NCBI GenBank assembly: GCA_020248945.1
Contig: JADCGQ010000087.1
Location: forward strand, 1 to 47,021
Origin: Rubrivivax sp.
GTDB taxonomy: Bacteria > Pseudomonadota > Gammaproteobacteria > Burkholderiales > Burkholderiaceae_C
Direction of reading: 5' to 3'
DNA: 47,021 nucleotides
A model generated the notes under the pieces. It did no database searches. It had not been told where the DNA came from and worked only from the letters and a program-made list of their open reading frames with translations. A program made the translations under genes and the position numbers. Below, piece by piece: positions 16,334 through 26,614 of the stretch; the first letter of the stretch is position 1, and each line of letters begins with the position of its first letter.

Positions 16334-16771
16334 TCAGCTCCGGGGTGGCGGCTCGGTGATGAAGCCGACCTTGAAGATGCCGGCGCGCTGGCAGGCCGCG
16401 AGCACGCGGCCCACGGGCGCGTAGTCGCCGCGGCCGTCGGCGCGGATGTGCACCTCGGGCTGCGGGTCCTGCCGCGCCACTGACTTCAGGCGCTCGGTCA
16501 GTGCGGCGGTGCCGGCCATAGGGGCGTCGAACCAGTGGATGCGGCCCTGCGCGTCGACCGAGATCACGATGTCCATCGGCGTGGCTTGCCGCAGTTCGTT
16601 GCGCTGCTTCGGCAGCTCCACCGGCACCGAGTGGTTGGCCACCGGGATGGTGATCAGGAAAATGATCAGCAGCACCAGCATCACGTCGACCAGCGGCGTG
16701 GTGTTGATCTCCGACAGCACGCCGCCGGAGCCGTCGTCCACCTCGCCCGCGGCGGGAACGCTCATCGCCAT
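16334..16771 (-). CDS. exbD: ExbD/TolR-type biopolymer transport protein (first)
   Basis: 145 residues starting MAMSVPAAGEVDDGSG. The membrane segment INTTPLVDVMLVLLIIFLIT carries the conserved Asp, and the periplasmic part contains PEVHIRADGRGDYAPVG. It starts 4 bp after the exbB stop codon. A start two codons later (16765) is equally possible, as neither has a clear Shine-Dalgarno sequence. Tandem ExbD pairs are known in non-enterobacterial TonB systems. Confidence 0.85.
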   Translation of the reverse strand: MAMSVPAAGEVDDGSGGVLSEINTTPLVDVMLVLLIIFLITIPVANHSVPVELPKQRNELRQATPMDIVISVDAQGRIHWFDAPMAGTAALTERLKSVARQDPQPEVHIRADGRGDYAPVGRVLAACQRAGIFKVGFITEPPPRS

Positions 16772-16775
16772 GGCG

Positions 16776-17567
16776 TCAGGCCGGTTGGGCTTGCAGGCCG
16801 GCCGGGACGGCGGGCGCATTGCTGGAGGCCCGTTCGGCATCGGCCGGGCCTCCCAGCAGCACGGCGTGCAGCTCGCCGGCGAAGTCGCGCACCTCGTCCA
16901 GCGCTGCGGCGTTGCGCCGCAAGAGCCAGTTGTAGCCCAGCACTGCGGGCACGGCCACGGCCAGGCCGATGGCCGTCATGATGAGCGCCTCGCCCACCGG
17001 GCCGGCCACCTTGTCGATGCTGGCTTGGCCCGCTGCACCGATGGCCGTGAGCGCGTGGTAGATGCCCCACACGGTGCCGAACAGGCCGATGAACGGCGAG
17101 GTCGAGCCCACGGTGGCCAGCAGGCTCAGGCCCGCCGACAGGCGCCGCTGCACGCGCTCGGTGGCGCGGTGGATGGACAGGTCCAACCAGTCGGCGAAGT
17201 CCACCCGCGCGTGCAGCCCGCGGTGCTGCTGGCTGGCCTGCAGGCCGGCTTCGGCGAGAAAGCGGAACGGGCTCGCGGTGTCCAGCCGCGCAGCGCCCGC
17301 GGGCACGGTGCCGGCGTTCCAGAAGTCGCTCGCCGCGGCCTTGGCATGGCGGCCGATGCGCGACTGCTCCAGCAGCTTGGTCGCGATCACGTACCAGCTG
17401 GCCGCGCTCATCACCGCCAGGATGGCCAGCACGGCCTTGGCCACGGCATCGCTCTGCGCCCAGAGCGAGGCCAGGCCGTAGGGGTTGTCGGCGGCGGCGT
17501 GGGCTTGCGCCGTGGCCAGCACCAGGGCAAGCGCCAACCCGGCGCGGGAGAGGTTTCGGATGTTCAT
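16776..17567 (-). CDS. exbB: ExbB/TolQ/MotA-family proton channel protein
   Basis: 263 residues with an N-terminal signal-like segment (MNIRNLSRAGLALALVLATA) and then three membrane spans. The family motif GSTSPFIGLFGTVWGIYHAL (about 152-171) and the TAIGLAVAVPAVLGYN span are clear. With the ExbD pair it forms the proton-driven motor for TonB. AAGGA lies upstream of ATG 17567. It directly follows the DUF1501 gene, which ties the motor to this unusual cluster. Confidence 0.88.
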   Translation of the reverse strand: MNIRNLSRAGLALALVLATAQAHAAADNPYGLASLWAQSDAVAKAVLAILAVMSAASWYVIATKLLEQSRIGRHAKAAASDFWNAGTVPAGAARLDTASPFRFLAEAGLQASQQHRGLHARVDFADWLDLSIHRATERVQRRLSAGLSLLATVGSTSPFIGLFGTVWGIYHALTAIGAAGQASIDKVAGPVGEALIMTAIGLAVAVPAVLGYNWLLRRNAAALDEVRDFAGELHAVLLGGPADAERASSNAPAVPAGLQAQPA

Positions 17568-17581
17568 GGCAGATCCTTCGG

Positions 17582-19030
17582 TCAGGCGATCAGGTCGTGC
17601 ACCACGCGGCCCCACACGACGGTGGGGCGCTCGCTGCGGCCGTTGTTCAGGTAGGTGGTCTTCAGGTGGTTCAGGCCCAGCTGGTGCAGCACGGTGGCGT
17701 GCAGGTCGTAGGTGTCGACCTTGCTGGCCACATCACCCACCGACTGCAGGCCGATGGCGTCGGTCTCGCCGAGCGAAAAGCCCCGCTTGAAGCCACCACC
17801 GGCCAGCCACTGCGTGTAGCCCCAGGGGTTGTGGTCGCGGCCGCTGCCGCTCTGGCCATAGCTGGTGCGGCCGAACTCCGAGGTCCACACGACGATGGTG
17901 CTGTCGAGCAGGCCGCGTTGCTTCAGGTCGGCCAGCAGCGCCGCCACGGGCTTGTCGACCATGCGCGCCTGCGCGGCGTGGTTGCCCTCGAGGTCTTCGT
18001 GCGCGTCCCAGTCGCGGTACTTGGCGGCCTGGCCCGACACCACCTGCACGAAGCGCACGCCGTTCTCCACCAGCCGGCGCGCGCGCAGCAGGTTGGTGCC
18101 GTACTCGCCCGTAGCCTCCTCGTCCACGCCGTAGGCGCTGCGCGTGGCGGCGGCTTCCTTGGTGATGTCCACCACCGCCGGCACCGTGCTCTGCATGCGG
18201 TAGGCCAGTTCGTAGGCCTCGATGCGCGCCTTCAGCTCGGTGTCGGCCGGGTAGCGGCTGGCGTGCTGCTGGTTGAACGCCTTCAGGAAATCGAGCGCGT
18301 GGCGCTGCTGTTTCGCAGCCAGCAGCTCGGGCCGGTCGAGATACAGGATGGGCGTGTCGCCCAGCTGCAGCGGGATGCCCTGGTAGACAGCCGGCAGGAA
18401 GCCGGCGCTGTAGTGCACCGAGCCGCTCTCCAGGCCACGGCCGCCGTTGCTGAGCACGATGTAGGCCGGCAGGTCGGTGTTGCCCGAGCCCAGCGCGTAC
18501 TGCACCCAGGCGCCCAGCGTCGGCCGGCCCGGCTGCAGCGCGCCGGTGTTGAGCTTGATGGTGCTGATGTCGTGCGTGGCGCCGACGGTCGTGCTGTTGT
18601 GGATGAAGGCGATGTCGTCGACATGCCGCGCCAGGTTGGGCACGAGGTCGCTCGCCCAGTGGCCGCTCTGTCCGTGCTGCTTCCACGTGCGTTTGCTGGC
18701 GAACAGCTTGCCGGCGCCACCTTGGGTGTTGACCTGCACACCCTTCAGGAACGAGGCCGGCACGTCCTGCCCGTGCAGGCGGATCAGCTCGGGCTTGTGG
18801 TCGAACAGGTCCTGCGTGGCCGGGGCGCCGGCCTGGTGCAGCCAGATCACGGCCTTGGCCCTGGCCGGGTGGTGCGTGGGCTTGGGCGCCAGCGGGTCGG
18901 CCGGCTCGGTGGTGGCGCTCGGCGTGTTGACGGCGAAGACGCCGCCGCTGCCGATGACACCGCCCACCACGGCCAGGCCTCGGGCGGCATCGGTCACGAA
19001 GCGGCGGCGGGAATGCGAATGGGTGCTCAT
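17582..19030 (-). CDS. DUF1501 family protein with Tat signal
   Basis: 482 residues. The N-terminus SRRRFVTDAARGLAVVGG (about 6-23) is a twin-arginine export signal, so the folded protein acts in the periplasm. DUF1501 belongs to the alkaline-phosphatase/sulfatase-like fold. Conserved blocks present are WLHQAGAPATQDLFDHKP (about 63-80), ATHDISTIKLNTG, LPAYIVLSN, VVWTSEFGRTSYG and GRDHNPWGYTQWLAGGG. No catalytic Cys/Ser-type sulfatase motif (C/S-x-P-S-R) is visible, so hydrolase activity is open. DUF1501 proteins nearly always accompany DUF1549/DUF1553 proteins, best known from Planctomycetes and Verrucomicrobia. ATG 19030 is chosen for its spacing from AGGAG. Confidence 0.82.
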   Translation of the reverse strand: MSTHSHSRRRFVTDAARGLAVVGGVIGSGGVFAVNTPSATTEPADPLAPKPTHHPARAKAVIWLHQAGAPATQDLFDHKPELIRLHGQDVPASFLKGVQVNTQGGAGKLFASKRTWKQHGQSGHWASDLVPNLARHVDDIAFIHNSTTVGATHDISTIKLNTGALQPGRPTLGAWVQYALGSGNTDLPAYIVLSNGGRGLESGSVHYSAGFLPAVYQGIPLQLGDTPILYLDRPELLAAKQQRHALDFLKAFNQQHASRYPADTELKARIEAYELAYRMQSTVPAVVDITKEAAATRSAYGVDEEATGEYGTNLLRARRLVENGVRFVQVVSGQAAKYRDWDAHEDLEGNHAAQARMVDKPVAALLADLKQRGLLDSTIVVWTSEFGRTSYGQSGSGRDHNPWGYTQWLAGGGFKRGFSLGETDAIGLQSVGDVASKVDTYDLHATVLHQLGLNHLKTTYLNNGRSERPTVVWGRVVHDLIA

Positions 19031-19056
19031 GGGGATCACTTCTCCTGCGGTGCCGC

Positions 19057-21492
19057 TCAGTAGCGGTAGATGAACTCGTTGGAATTGGCCAGCGTGTGCG
19101 TCAGGTCGACGAAGGCCGCCAGGCGCGTGGCATCGGTCTTCGGCGGCAGCGCGCTCAGGCCCACCGGCACTGCCACGGCCAGCTTGCCGCCGGTGGCCTG
19201 GGCACGGATGACGGCCTCCTGGCCGTCGAGGAAGCGCTGCGCCAGCTGGCGGTCGGCCCGGCTGGGCGCACGCCCGAACAGCAGCTGGAACAGGCGCTCC
19301 ACCTGGGCCTGCTCATCGGCACCGGCCTCGCGGATGACGCGCCCGGCCAGCGCCTTCGACCAGCCGTACACCAGCTCGTTGTTGAAGAGCGTCAGCGACT
19401 GCTGCGGCGTCGTTGTCGCATCGCGGCGGCTGTGCGGGTTGTGGTTGTTGGCACCGTCGAAGTTGTCGAACATCGGGTACGGCACGCTGCGCCGCACGTA
19501 GACGTAGACGCTGCGCGTGTGGTGCTCGCTCACATCCTTGCTCACCGGCCAGAAGGCCGGGATGCGGCGCGTGCTCTGCTTCATCACCGCCTCGGGGATG
19601 GGCGGGTAGACGCCGGGTCCGCCGTCGCGGTGCACCAGCAGCCCGGCGGCGGCCAGCAGCGAGTCGCGCAGCTGCTCGCTTTCCAGCCGCTTGCGCGGGA
19701 ACAGGGCCAGCAGGCGGTTCTGCGGATCGGCCTTGGCCACCTCGGGCCGCTCGTCGCTGGCCTGGCGGTAGACGCTGGACAGCACGATCTCGCGCACCAG
19801 CTTCTTGGTGCTCCAGCCCTGCTCGATGAAGCGCCCAGCCAGATGGTCCAGCAGTTCGGGGTGCGTGGGCCGCTGGCCGGCGCGGCCGAAGTCGCTGAGC
19901 GTGGCGACGATTCCCTGGTCGAAGAGGCCGGCCCACACGCGGTTGACGTAGACGCGCGCCGTCAGCGGGTGGTCGCCGCGCGTCAGCCACTCGGCCAGCG
20001 CCACGCGGCGGCCCGACGAGTGGCCCGTGGGCCAGATCTGCGGCGTGGTGGCGCCCGGCGGGCTGAAGAGTGCCGGGAAGCCGGGCTGCACCTCTTCCAG
20101 CGGGCGCTCGTGGTTGCCGCCCATGTACACGTGCGTGGGCGCCGCGTCGGTGAATCCCAGCTCGGTGAGCGCCGACAGCACCGTGGCACCTTGCGCCGGC
20201 CGCTTGTCGTAGCTGGCGCGGAACTCGCGCAGCAGCGCGCTGAACTTCTGCTGCCGCTCCTTGTAGGCGGCAATGGTGGCCTTGGCGACACCGGGCTCGA
20301 ACTCGGCGCGTTCCAGCGTCTCGTTGAAGAAGGCGTTGGCCTGGCCGTAGAAGCCGATCTCGTACTTGTAGTTGTTGTTGTTCTTGACGACGTACTCGTC
20401 GAAGCGCACGTTGAGCCAGCGGTCCAGCGGCGTCCACTGATCGCGCGGCTTGAAGAGGGCCGCGCGGCCGTCTTCGTAGAAGCGCTCCTTGGCGTACTTG
20501 AGGATCGCATCGCGGTGCGGCGCGATGAAGGCGTCGATGCGCGCGCGCACGTCCTTCGTCACGTCTTCCCAGGCGGCGTAGTCCTTCTCGAACTTGAACT
20601 CGCGTGCACCCTTCTGCAGCACCGCCAGGCTGTCGCTGGGCACGGTGTTGCCGAAGAAGGCCTGCATCTGGAAGTACTCCTTCTGCGTCACCTTGTCGGC
20701 CTTGTGCGTGTGGCAGCGCGCGCACTCTAGCGTGTGGCCCAGGATCACCGTGCCGACGATGTCGGTCATCTCGGTGATGGCCTGGTAGCGCTTCTGCAGC
20801 AGGTCGCGGTGGTCGGGCGCGTCGGGGTAGCCGCGCAGAAAGCCGGTGGCGACGATGGCGTCCTGGCTCTGCGGCCACAGCTCGTCGCCGGCGACCTGCT
20901 CGCGCACGAAGCGGTCGAAGGGCTTGTCCTCGTTGTAGGAGCGGATCACGTACTCGCGGTAGCGCCACATGCCGGGGCGGTACTCGTCGTCGCTGAAGCC
21001 CTGGGTGTCGGCGTAGCGGGCCAGGTCGAGCCAGCGGCGGCCGAAGCGCTCGCCGTAGCGGGGCGAGGCCAGCAGCCGGTCGACGAGCTTGTCATAGGCC
21101 TGCGGCGAGCGGTCGGCGACGAAGGCCTGCACCTCCTCGGGCGTGGGCACGAGGCCGTGCAGGTCGAGCGTCAGGCGGCGGATCAGCGTGGCGCGGTCGG
21201 CCTCGGCGCTGGGCTTCAGGCCAGCCTGCTCCAGCCGCGCCAGCACGAAGGCGTCGACCGGCGTGCGCACCCAGGCGCGGGCCTTCACGGCTGGCGGCGC
21301 GGGGCGCGAGACGGGCTGGTAGGCCCAGCTGGCGGGCACGGCCTTCGTGGCTTCGGCCTTGGCCGCATATGGCTCGGCCGCAGCGGGCTTGGGCGCCATC
21401 GTCTGCGACGAGGCTGGCGCCAGCACCAGCGCGGCCGCCAGGGCCAGCGTGGCGGCGCCGACGCGTCGGGCCGGGAAGGTTCTTGGGGACAT
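19057..21492 (-). CDS. DUF1549-DUF1553 (PSCyt2/PSD1) protein
   Basis: 811 residues with a signal peptide ending near APASSQT. DUF1549 spans about 75-285: RLTLDLHGLVPTPEEVQAF, RYGERFGRRWLDLARYADTQG and the CxxCH-type motif CARCHTHK (about residue 250), which may bind haem. DUF1553 follows (about 460-760): RVYVNRVWAGLFDQGIV, FGRAGQRPTHPELLDHLAGRF, PRKRLESEQLRDSLL and TTTPQQSLTLFNNE. The family was described from Planctomycetes, and its function is unknown. AGGAGG eight bases upstream supports ATG 21492; a GTG at 21531 overlaps the receptor stop codon. The central 290-420 region is not recognisable. Confidence 0.85.
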   Translation of the reverse strand: MSPRTFPARRVGAATLALAAALVLAPASSQTMAPKPAAAEPYAAKAEATKAVPASWAYQPVSRPAPPAVKARAWVRTPVDAFVLARLEQAGLKPSAEADRATLIRRLTLDLHGLVPTPEEVQAFVADRSPQAYDKLVDRLLASPRYGERFGRRWLDLARYADTQGFSDDEYRPGMWRYREYVIRSYNEDKPFDRFVREQVAGDELWPQSQDAIVATGFLRGYPDAPDHRDLLQKRYQAITEMTDIVGTVILGHTLECARCHTHKADKVTQKEYFQMQAFFGNTVPSDSLAVLQKGAREFKFEKDYAAWEDVTKDVRARIDAFIAPHRDAILKYAKERFYEDGRAALFKPRDQWTPLDRWLNVRFDEYVVKNNNNYKYEIGFYGQANAFFNETLERAEFEPGVAKATIAAYKERQQKFSALLREFRASYDKRPAQGATVLSALTELGFTDAAPTHVYMGGNHERPLEEVQPGFPALFSPPGATTPQIWPTGHSSGRRVALAEWLTRGDHPLTARVYVNRVWAGLFDQGIVATLSDFGRAGQRPTHPELLDHLAGRFIEQGWSTKKLVREIVLSSVYRQASDERPEVAKADPQNRLLALFPRKRLESEQLRDSLLAAAGLLVHRDGGPGVYPPIPEAVMKQSTRRIPAFWPVSKDVSEHHTRSVYVYVRRSVPYPMFDNFDGANNHNPHSRRDATTTPQQSLTLFNNELVYGWSKALAGRVIREAGADEQAQVERLFQLLFGRAPSRADRQLAQRFLDGQEAVIRAQATGGKLAVAVPVGLSALPPKTDATRLAAFVDLTHTLANSNEFIYRY

Positions 21493-21527
21493 GCGGTGTT
21501 CCTCCTGAGGGGTGCGCGGGGTCGTGC

Positions 21528-24347
21528 TCACAGCTTGGTGCTCACGTTCACGCCGATCTGGCGCGGGAAGCCCGGCGCCCAGGCGTTCCAGGTCTGGTTG
21601 CGGCGGGTGTCGTCGTCGAACAGGTTCTTCACCCAGAGGTTCACGTCCCAGCGAGCCGCTGGCCCTTGCAGGCCCAGCGTCACGTCGGTGGTGCTGCTCT
21701 TGGGGATCCAGCTGTAGGACGACAGGTTGTTGTCGGAGCGCGTGCCGCTGGCGAAGCTGGTGTTCCAGCTGGCCACCAGCGTCTTGTCGGCGGACACCGG
21801 TTGGCGCCAGGTGGCGCCCAGGTTCAGCGTGAAGCGCGACGCCCCCGGCAGCCGTTCGCCCGAAGCGTCGTAGAACGCGGGGCTCTCGTTGCCGCGCTCC
21901 ACGGGCAGCGGCGCGGTCGGGAAGCTCACGTAGCGGGTGTCGTTGTAGGCGCCGCTGGCGCGCAGTTCCAGGCCGCGGATGCCGCTGTAAACGGCGTCGA
22001 TCTCCAGGCCCTGGGCCTTGACCTCGGGCACGTTGCCCGGGCCCGACACGTAGATCGGGTTGCCCGTGGGGTTGTTGGCGCGGTCGTTGGTCGCGATCTC
22101 GTCGAGGAAGAACACCGTCTGCTGGTAGTCCTTGAGCCGGTTGACGAAGAGGGCCGCGTTGAAGAGCAGCGTGCCCTTGAACAGCGTCGACTTGAAGCCC
22201 AGCTCGAAGGCGTCGTTCTTCTCCGGCCGCACCACCTCGGCCACCGGCACGCCACCAGTCACGCGGATGCGCGGCAGGCCGGCCTTTTCGCCATGCGCGG
22301 CGGTGGCGTAGACGGTGATGTCGTCGTTCAGCCGCCAGCGCGGGCCCAGGCTCCAGGTGGTCTGCGTGGCGCTCACCTCGGGCGCCACGAAGCTGCTGTA
22401 CAGCGTGCCGATGCGCCCGGCGCGGATGGCCTTGGCATCACCCACTTGCCGGCGCTGCGCGGCCGTGAGCGCGGCATAGCTGGCGGCGCCGAAGTAGCGC
22501 GCCGCCACGCGGTTGGCCTGCGCCAGCTGCTCGGCGGTGTTGGTGCCCAGTACGCCGTTGGCGTCGCTCGCGAAGCCGCCGTTGGCTGCAGGGTTGAGGT
22601 CGGCGCCGAAGCCCTGCTCCTTGACGAGCTGCGACTGCTTGAGCTGCCGCTGCTCGCGCGCCACGCGCAGGCCGGTGTTCAGGATCCAGGCCGGCGCCAG
22701 CGTCCAGTCGGCGCTGCCGAAGACGGCCTGCGTCTGGTTGTCCGAGCGGATCGGGCCCTGCGTCCACAGGTCGGCGATCGAGTCCACCAGCAGCAGCCGT
22801 CCGGCAGCGTCGGCATCGAGCCGGCCGTACTGCGCGTTGCTGGCGAACCAGGCGCCCCCGTCGCTGCCAAAGATGGCGTTGCTGCCCCAGTTGTTGCGCG
22901 TCTTCAGGAACAGTGCGCCGGCCTGCAGCGCCACGCTGTCGCCAAGGCGCGAGTCCAGCCGGAACTCCTGGCTGGTCTGTGCGTAGCGGATGTTCTGCCC
23001 GGCCGCCGTCTGCACGTCGAACACCGTGCCTTCGTCGTCGCGGAAGGCGTTGAAGTAGTAGTCCTTGAGGGCGGTGATGCTGGTGAGCGTGGTGCTGTCC
23101 GACAGCGCCCACTTCAGCTCGGCCCAGGCGCCGTTGCTGCCGGTGACCACGCCCTGCTGGCTGTCGCTGTTGATGGCCACCTGGCTGAAGAAGTCGCCCG
23201 CCACCGTGTAGTTGGTGTTGCGCGTGAACCAGGGCCGGGCCAGGCGCCGCTCGGTCGTGAGCAGCGACGCGGTGGACGCGCCGTTGGCGTAGGTGGCCGG
23301 TGTCTCGTTGAAGAAGAAGTTGGTCGAGCCGATGTTCGAGGTCTCGCTCATGCGCGGGTTGACCTCGATCGCCACTCGCGCCTCGAAGTCGGGCGACGGC
23401 GTCAGCAGGAACTGCAGCCGGCCGGAGACACGGTCGCTGCTGATCGTCTGGTTGTCGGGGTTGTACTTGTTGGGCAGCCAGCCGTTGCCCTTGTTCACGC
23501 GCAGCGAGGTGCGGTAAGCCAGCAGCCCATCGACCAGCGGCCCGGTGGCGGTGGCCGAGGCGGTGACGTTGCCGTTGGCCTTGGACAGGCTCTGCCCCTC
23601 GTACTGGTTGTAGCCCAGCGACACGTCGGCCGAGGGCGCAAACGACGGCCGCTTCAGCTTGACCTGGATCGCACCGATGGTGGCGCTGCGCCCGAAGGCA
23701 AAGCCCTGCGGCCCGCGCGAGACGGCCGCGGTGTCGACATCGTGGAACTCGAAGTAGCCGAGCTGGTTGAAGGCGTAGGGCACGCCGTCGACGTCGAGCG
23801 CCACGCTCGGATCGGCGGCGTTGTTGTTGGCGATCTTGCCGATGCCGCGGATCGAGTAGCTGCTGGTGGAGCTGTTGCCGTAGTTCCACTTCACGTTGGC
23901 CAGCCGCTTGGTGATCGCCTCCAGCGAGGTGGCGTCCTCGCGCTTGAGATCGTCGCCACTGACCACCGACACCGACTGCGGGATGTCCTTCACCGCCGCC
24001 AGCGGCTTGCGGCTGCGCACCGTGACGCCTTCGAGCGAGGCCGTGGCGGCCGGCGCTGCTGGCGATGCAACGGGTGCTGCTGGTTCTGCAGCAGCCCTCG
24101 GTGCGGCTTGCACGGCCGCCTGCAACCGGGCCCGCAGCGCGGCGGCCTCGCGTTCGAGCGCGGCAAGCCGCTCACGCAGGGCCTCGGGGCTCTCGGCGGC
24201 AGCCGTCGAAGAGACCGTCTGCGCCTGGGCCACGCCAGCCATCAGACCCGGCACCAGGGCCAGCGCCGCGGCCAGTGGCAGAAGTCGCGTGGGCATGCTC
24301 GGCGCGCGGTGGTGGCGCGGCAGGCGCTTGGGTTGCTGCTTTCTCAA
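21528..24347 (-). CDS. TonB-dependent receptor with N-terminal coiled coil
   Basis: About 939 residues. After a basic N-terminus the signal peptide PTRLLPLAAALALVPGLMAG ends near AQAQ. A predicted coiled coil (ESPEALRERLAALEREAAAL, about residues 53-72) and an Ala/Pro linker precede the plug (KDIPQSVSVVSGDDLKR, SIRGIGKIANNNAADPSVAL, AVSRGPQGFAFGRSATIGAI). The barrel ends IGVNVSTKL. The coiled coil between signal and plug is not usual for receptors. TTG 24347 is preferred because GGAGGG lies six bases upstream; a GTG at 24377 or an ATG at 24296 are alternatives. It heads an operon with DUF1549-DUF1553, DUF1501, ExbB, two ExbD and TonB. The substrate is unknown. Confidence 0.82.
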   Translation of the reverse strand: MRKQQPKRLPRHHRAPSMPTRLLPLAAALALVPGLMAGVAQAQTVSSTAAAESPEALRERLAALEREAAALRARLQAAVQAAPRAAAEPAAPVASPAAPAATASLEGVTVRSRKPLAAVKDIPQSVSVVSGDDLKREDATSLEAITKRLANVKWNYGNSSTSSYSIRGIGKIANNNAADPSVALDVDGVPYAFNQLGYFEFHDVDTAAVSRGPQGFAFGRSATIGAIQVKLKRPSFAPSADVSLGYNQYEGQSLSKANGNVTASATATGPLVDGLLAYRTSLRVNKGNGWLPNKYNPDNQTISSDRVSGRLQFLLTPSPDFEARVAIEVNPRMSETSNIGSTNFFFNETPATYANGASTASLLTTERRLARPWFTRNTNYTVAGDFFSQVAINSDSQQGVVTGSNGAWAELKWALSDSTTLTSITALKDYYFNAFRDDEGTVFDVQTAAGQNIRYAQTSQEFRLDSRLGDSVALQAGALFLKTRNNWGSNAIFGSDGGAWFASNAQYGRLDADAAGRLLLVDSIADLWTQGPIRSDNQTQAVFGSADWTLAPAWILNTGLRVAREQRQLKQSQLVKEQGFGADLNPAANGGFASDANGVLGTNTAEQLAQANRVAARYFGAASYAALTAAQRRQVGDAKAIRAGRIGTLYSSFVAPEVSATQTTWSLGPRWRLNDDITVYATAAHGEKAGLPRIRVTGGVPVAEVVRPEKNDAFELGFKSTLFKGTLLFNAALFVNRLKDYQQTVFFLDEIATNDRANNPTGNPIYVSGPGNVPEVKAQGLEIDAVYSGIRGLELRASGAYNDTRYVSFPTAPLPVERGNESPAFYDASGERLPGASRFTLNLGATWRQPVSADKTLVASWNTSFASGTRSDNNLSSYSWIPKSSTTDVTLGLQGPAARWDVNLWVKNLFDDDTRRNQTWNAWAPGFPRQIGVNVSTKL

Positions 24348-24423
24348 CGTCTTCCCTCCGGGATGTGTTCGAATCACCCCAGAGGTGCAACGGCCATGCC
24401 ACGGCCGCGAATCTCATCAGCAC

Positions 24424-24660
24424 ATGCACCCCCGGAACACGCTCGATCCGCTGCCCCTGCGTTTGGCCGGCGCCGAGGCGGCCACAGTGATCGACGAAGA
24501 CGCCGAACTGCTCACGCTCAGCGCCACCGTGGGCGCTGGCGGTTTGCACCTGCACGCTTGCGTGGCGATTGCCGACGGCCGTGTGATCGGCGGCAACGTG
24601 AGCCCGGGCTGCCGCGTGTGCACGACAGCTGAGTTGGTGCTCAGGCCGCGCGCGACTGAC
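24424..24660 (+). pseudogene. Remnant of a PPC/DUF296 DNA-binding domain gene
   Basis: From ATG 24424 the frame reads a recognisable C-terminal half of a PPC (DUF296) domain: LRLAGAEAATVIDEDAELLT, then LSATVGAGGLHLHACVAIAD and GRVIGGNVSPGCRVCTTAEL. The first half of the domain (about 45 residues before this) is missing, and there is no stop codon at the family's usual end; the frame runs on into the antisense of the next gene. It looks like a decayed fragment lost at both ends. It occupies most of the 334-bp gap 24348-24681; the rest holds the receptor's translation start region. Confidence 0.55.
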
Positions 24661-24681
24661 AGCGTCGCACGCGAGGCGCCG

Positions 24682-25122
24682 TCACCAGAAGTGCGTCGGC
24701 GCCAGCGCGGCGTCGTCGTTCACCGTGTGGCACTCCAGGATCAGCTCGAGCCCATGCAGCACCAGCGTGCCCGCCGAGCGGGCCTGGAAGGCCACCGCAC
24801 CGGCCAGCCCGCGCACATGGGCCTCGGGCTCGGGCGAGGCGATCACGATCCGGGCCCGCACCTGGCGATGCGGTGACTGCCGCTCCACCCAGAACAGCTC
24901 AAGATTCGCGCCTTCCACGCGCAGCTGGCGTTGCCTGGCCAGGGTTCGCAGCGAGTTCAGCAGTTCCAGCGCCAGACGCGAGCGCGGGTCCTCGAGCCCG
25001 GGCCTGGGCCAGCACACGAAGGGCTCGTCGCCAACGCTCGACGGCACCCAGCGGGCCTCCACCGGCAGCCCGCCGAACAGGCCGTCCGACAGCGCACGCC
25101 AGCCGCGCGAGAGAACGCCCAT
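24682..25122 (-). CDS. Protein of unknown function downstream of metY
   Basis: 146 residues (start MGVLSRGWRALSDGLFGG; GTG 25128 is an alternative). I do not recognise a family. Visible features: no signal peptide or membrane span; a moderately conserved-looking core LALELLNSLRTLARQRQLRV, then ANLELFWVERQSPHRQVRARIVIASPEPE; one cysteine near the C-terminus (LILECHTVNDD). It follows the O-acetylhomoserine sulfhydrylase gene by 41 bp on the same strand, so it is probably co-transcribed with it. Codon use matches its neighbours, so it is likely a real gene. Confidence 0.6.
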   Translation of the reverse strand: MGVLSRGWRALSDGLFGGLPVEARWVPSSVGDEPFVCWPRPGLEDPRSRLALELLNSLRTLARQRQLRVEGANLELFWVERQSPHRQVRARIVIASPEPEAHVRGLAGAVAFQARSAGTLVLHGLELILECHTVNDDAALAPTHFW

Positions 25123-25163
25123 GACCACGGGTCCTGCTTTCGGTGTTCGGGGGGCTCAGGCTC

Positions 25164-26462
<1,299 letters not shown>

Positions 26463-26514
26463 GACGAGGTTCCTTGGTGGATGGGCCAGCGGGGCAGGAC
26501 CCAGCGGCCAGCGC

Positions 26515-26568
26515 AGACTACGACCGCCACACCCGCGGCCCAAACGCGAATTCGTCATCTGCTGATGC
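26515..26568 (-). promoter_or_regulatory. metY promoter with CysB-type box
   Basis: On the minus strand: box GCATCAGCA (26560-26568), 16 nt, -35 TTGGGC (26538-26543), 17 nt, -10 TAGTCT (26515-26520). The leader is about 46 nt. The 9-mer and both spacings are identical to those at the sulfate-binding protein gene. Confidence 0.65.
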
Positions 26569-26614
26569 GCCGCCGTGCCTGCAGTTCGGCGCCTTGCTGC
26601 CGAGAATGCACGTC

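Noticed and set aside
24414..24442. TCATCAGCA on the plus strand and GCATGTGCT on the minus strand near the TonB receptor start
   Set aside because: Neither is followed at 16 nt by TTGG, nor at a further 17 nt by a -10, so the regulon geometry is not met.
21369..24632. 1087-codon plus-strand open frame across the second TonB receptor
   Set aside because: Shadow of the receptor; composition and lack of a ribosome site argue against translation.
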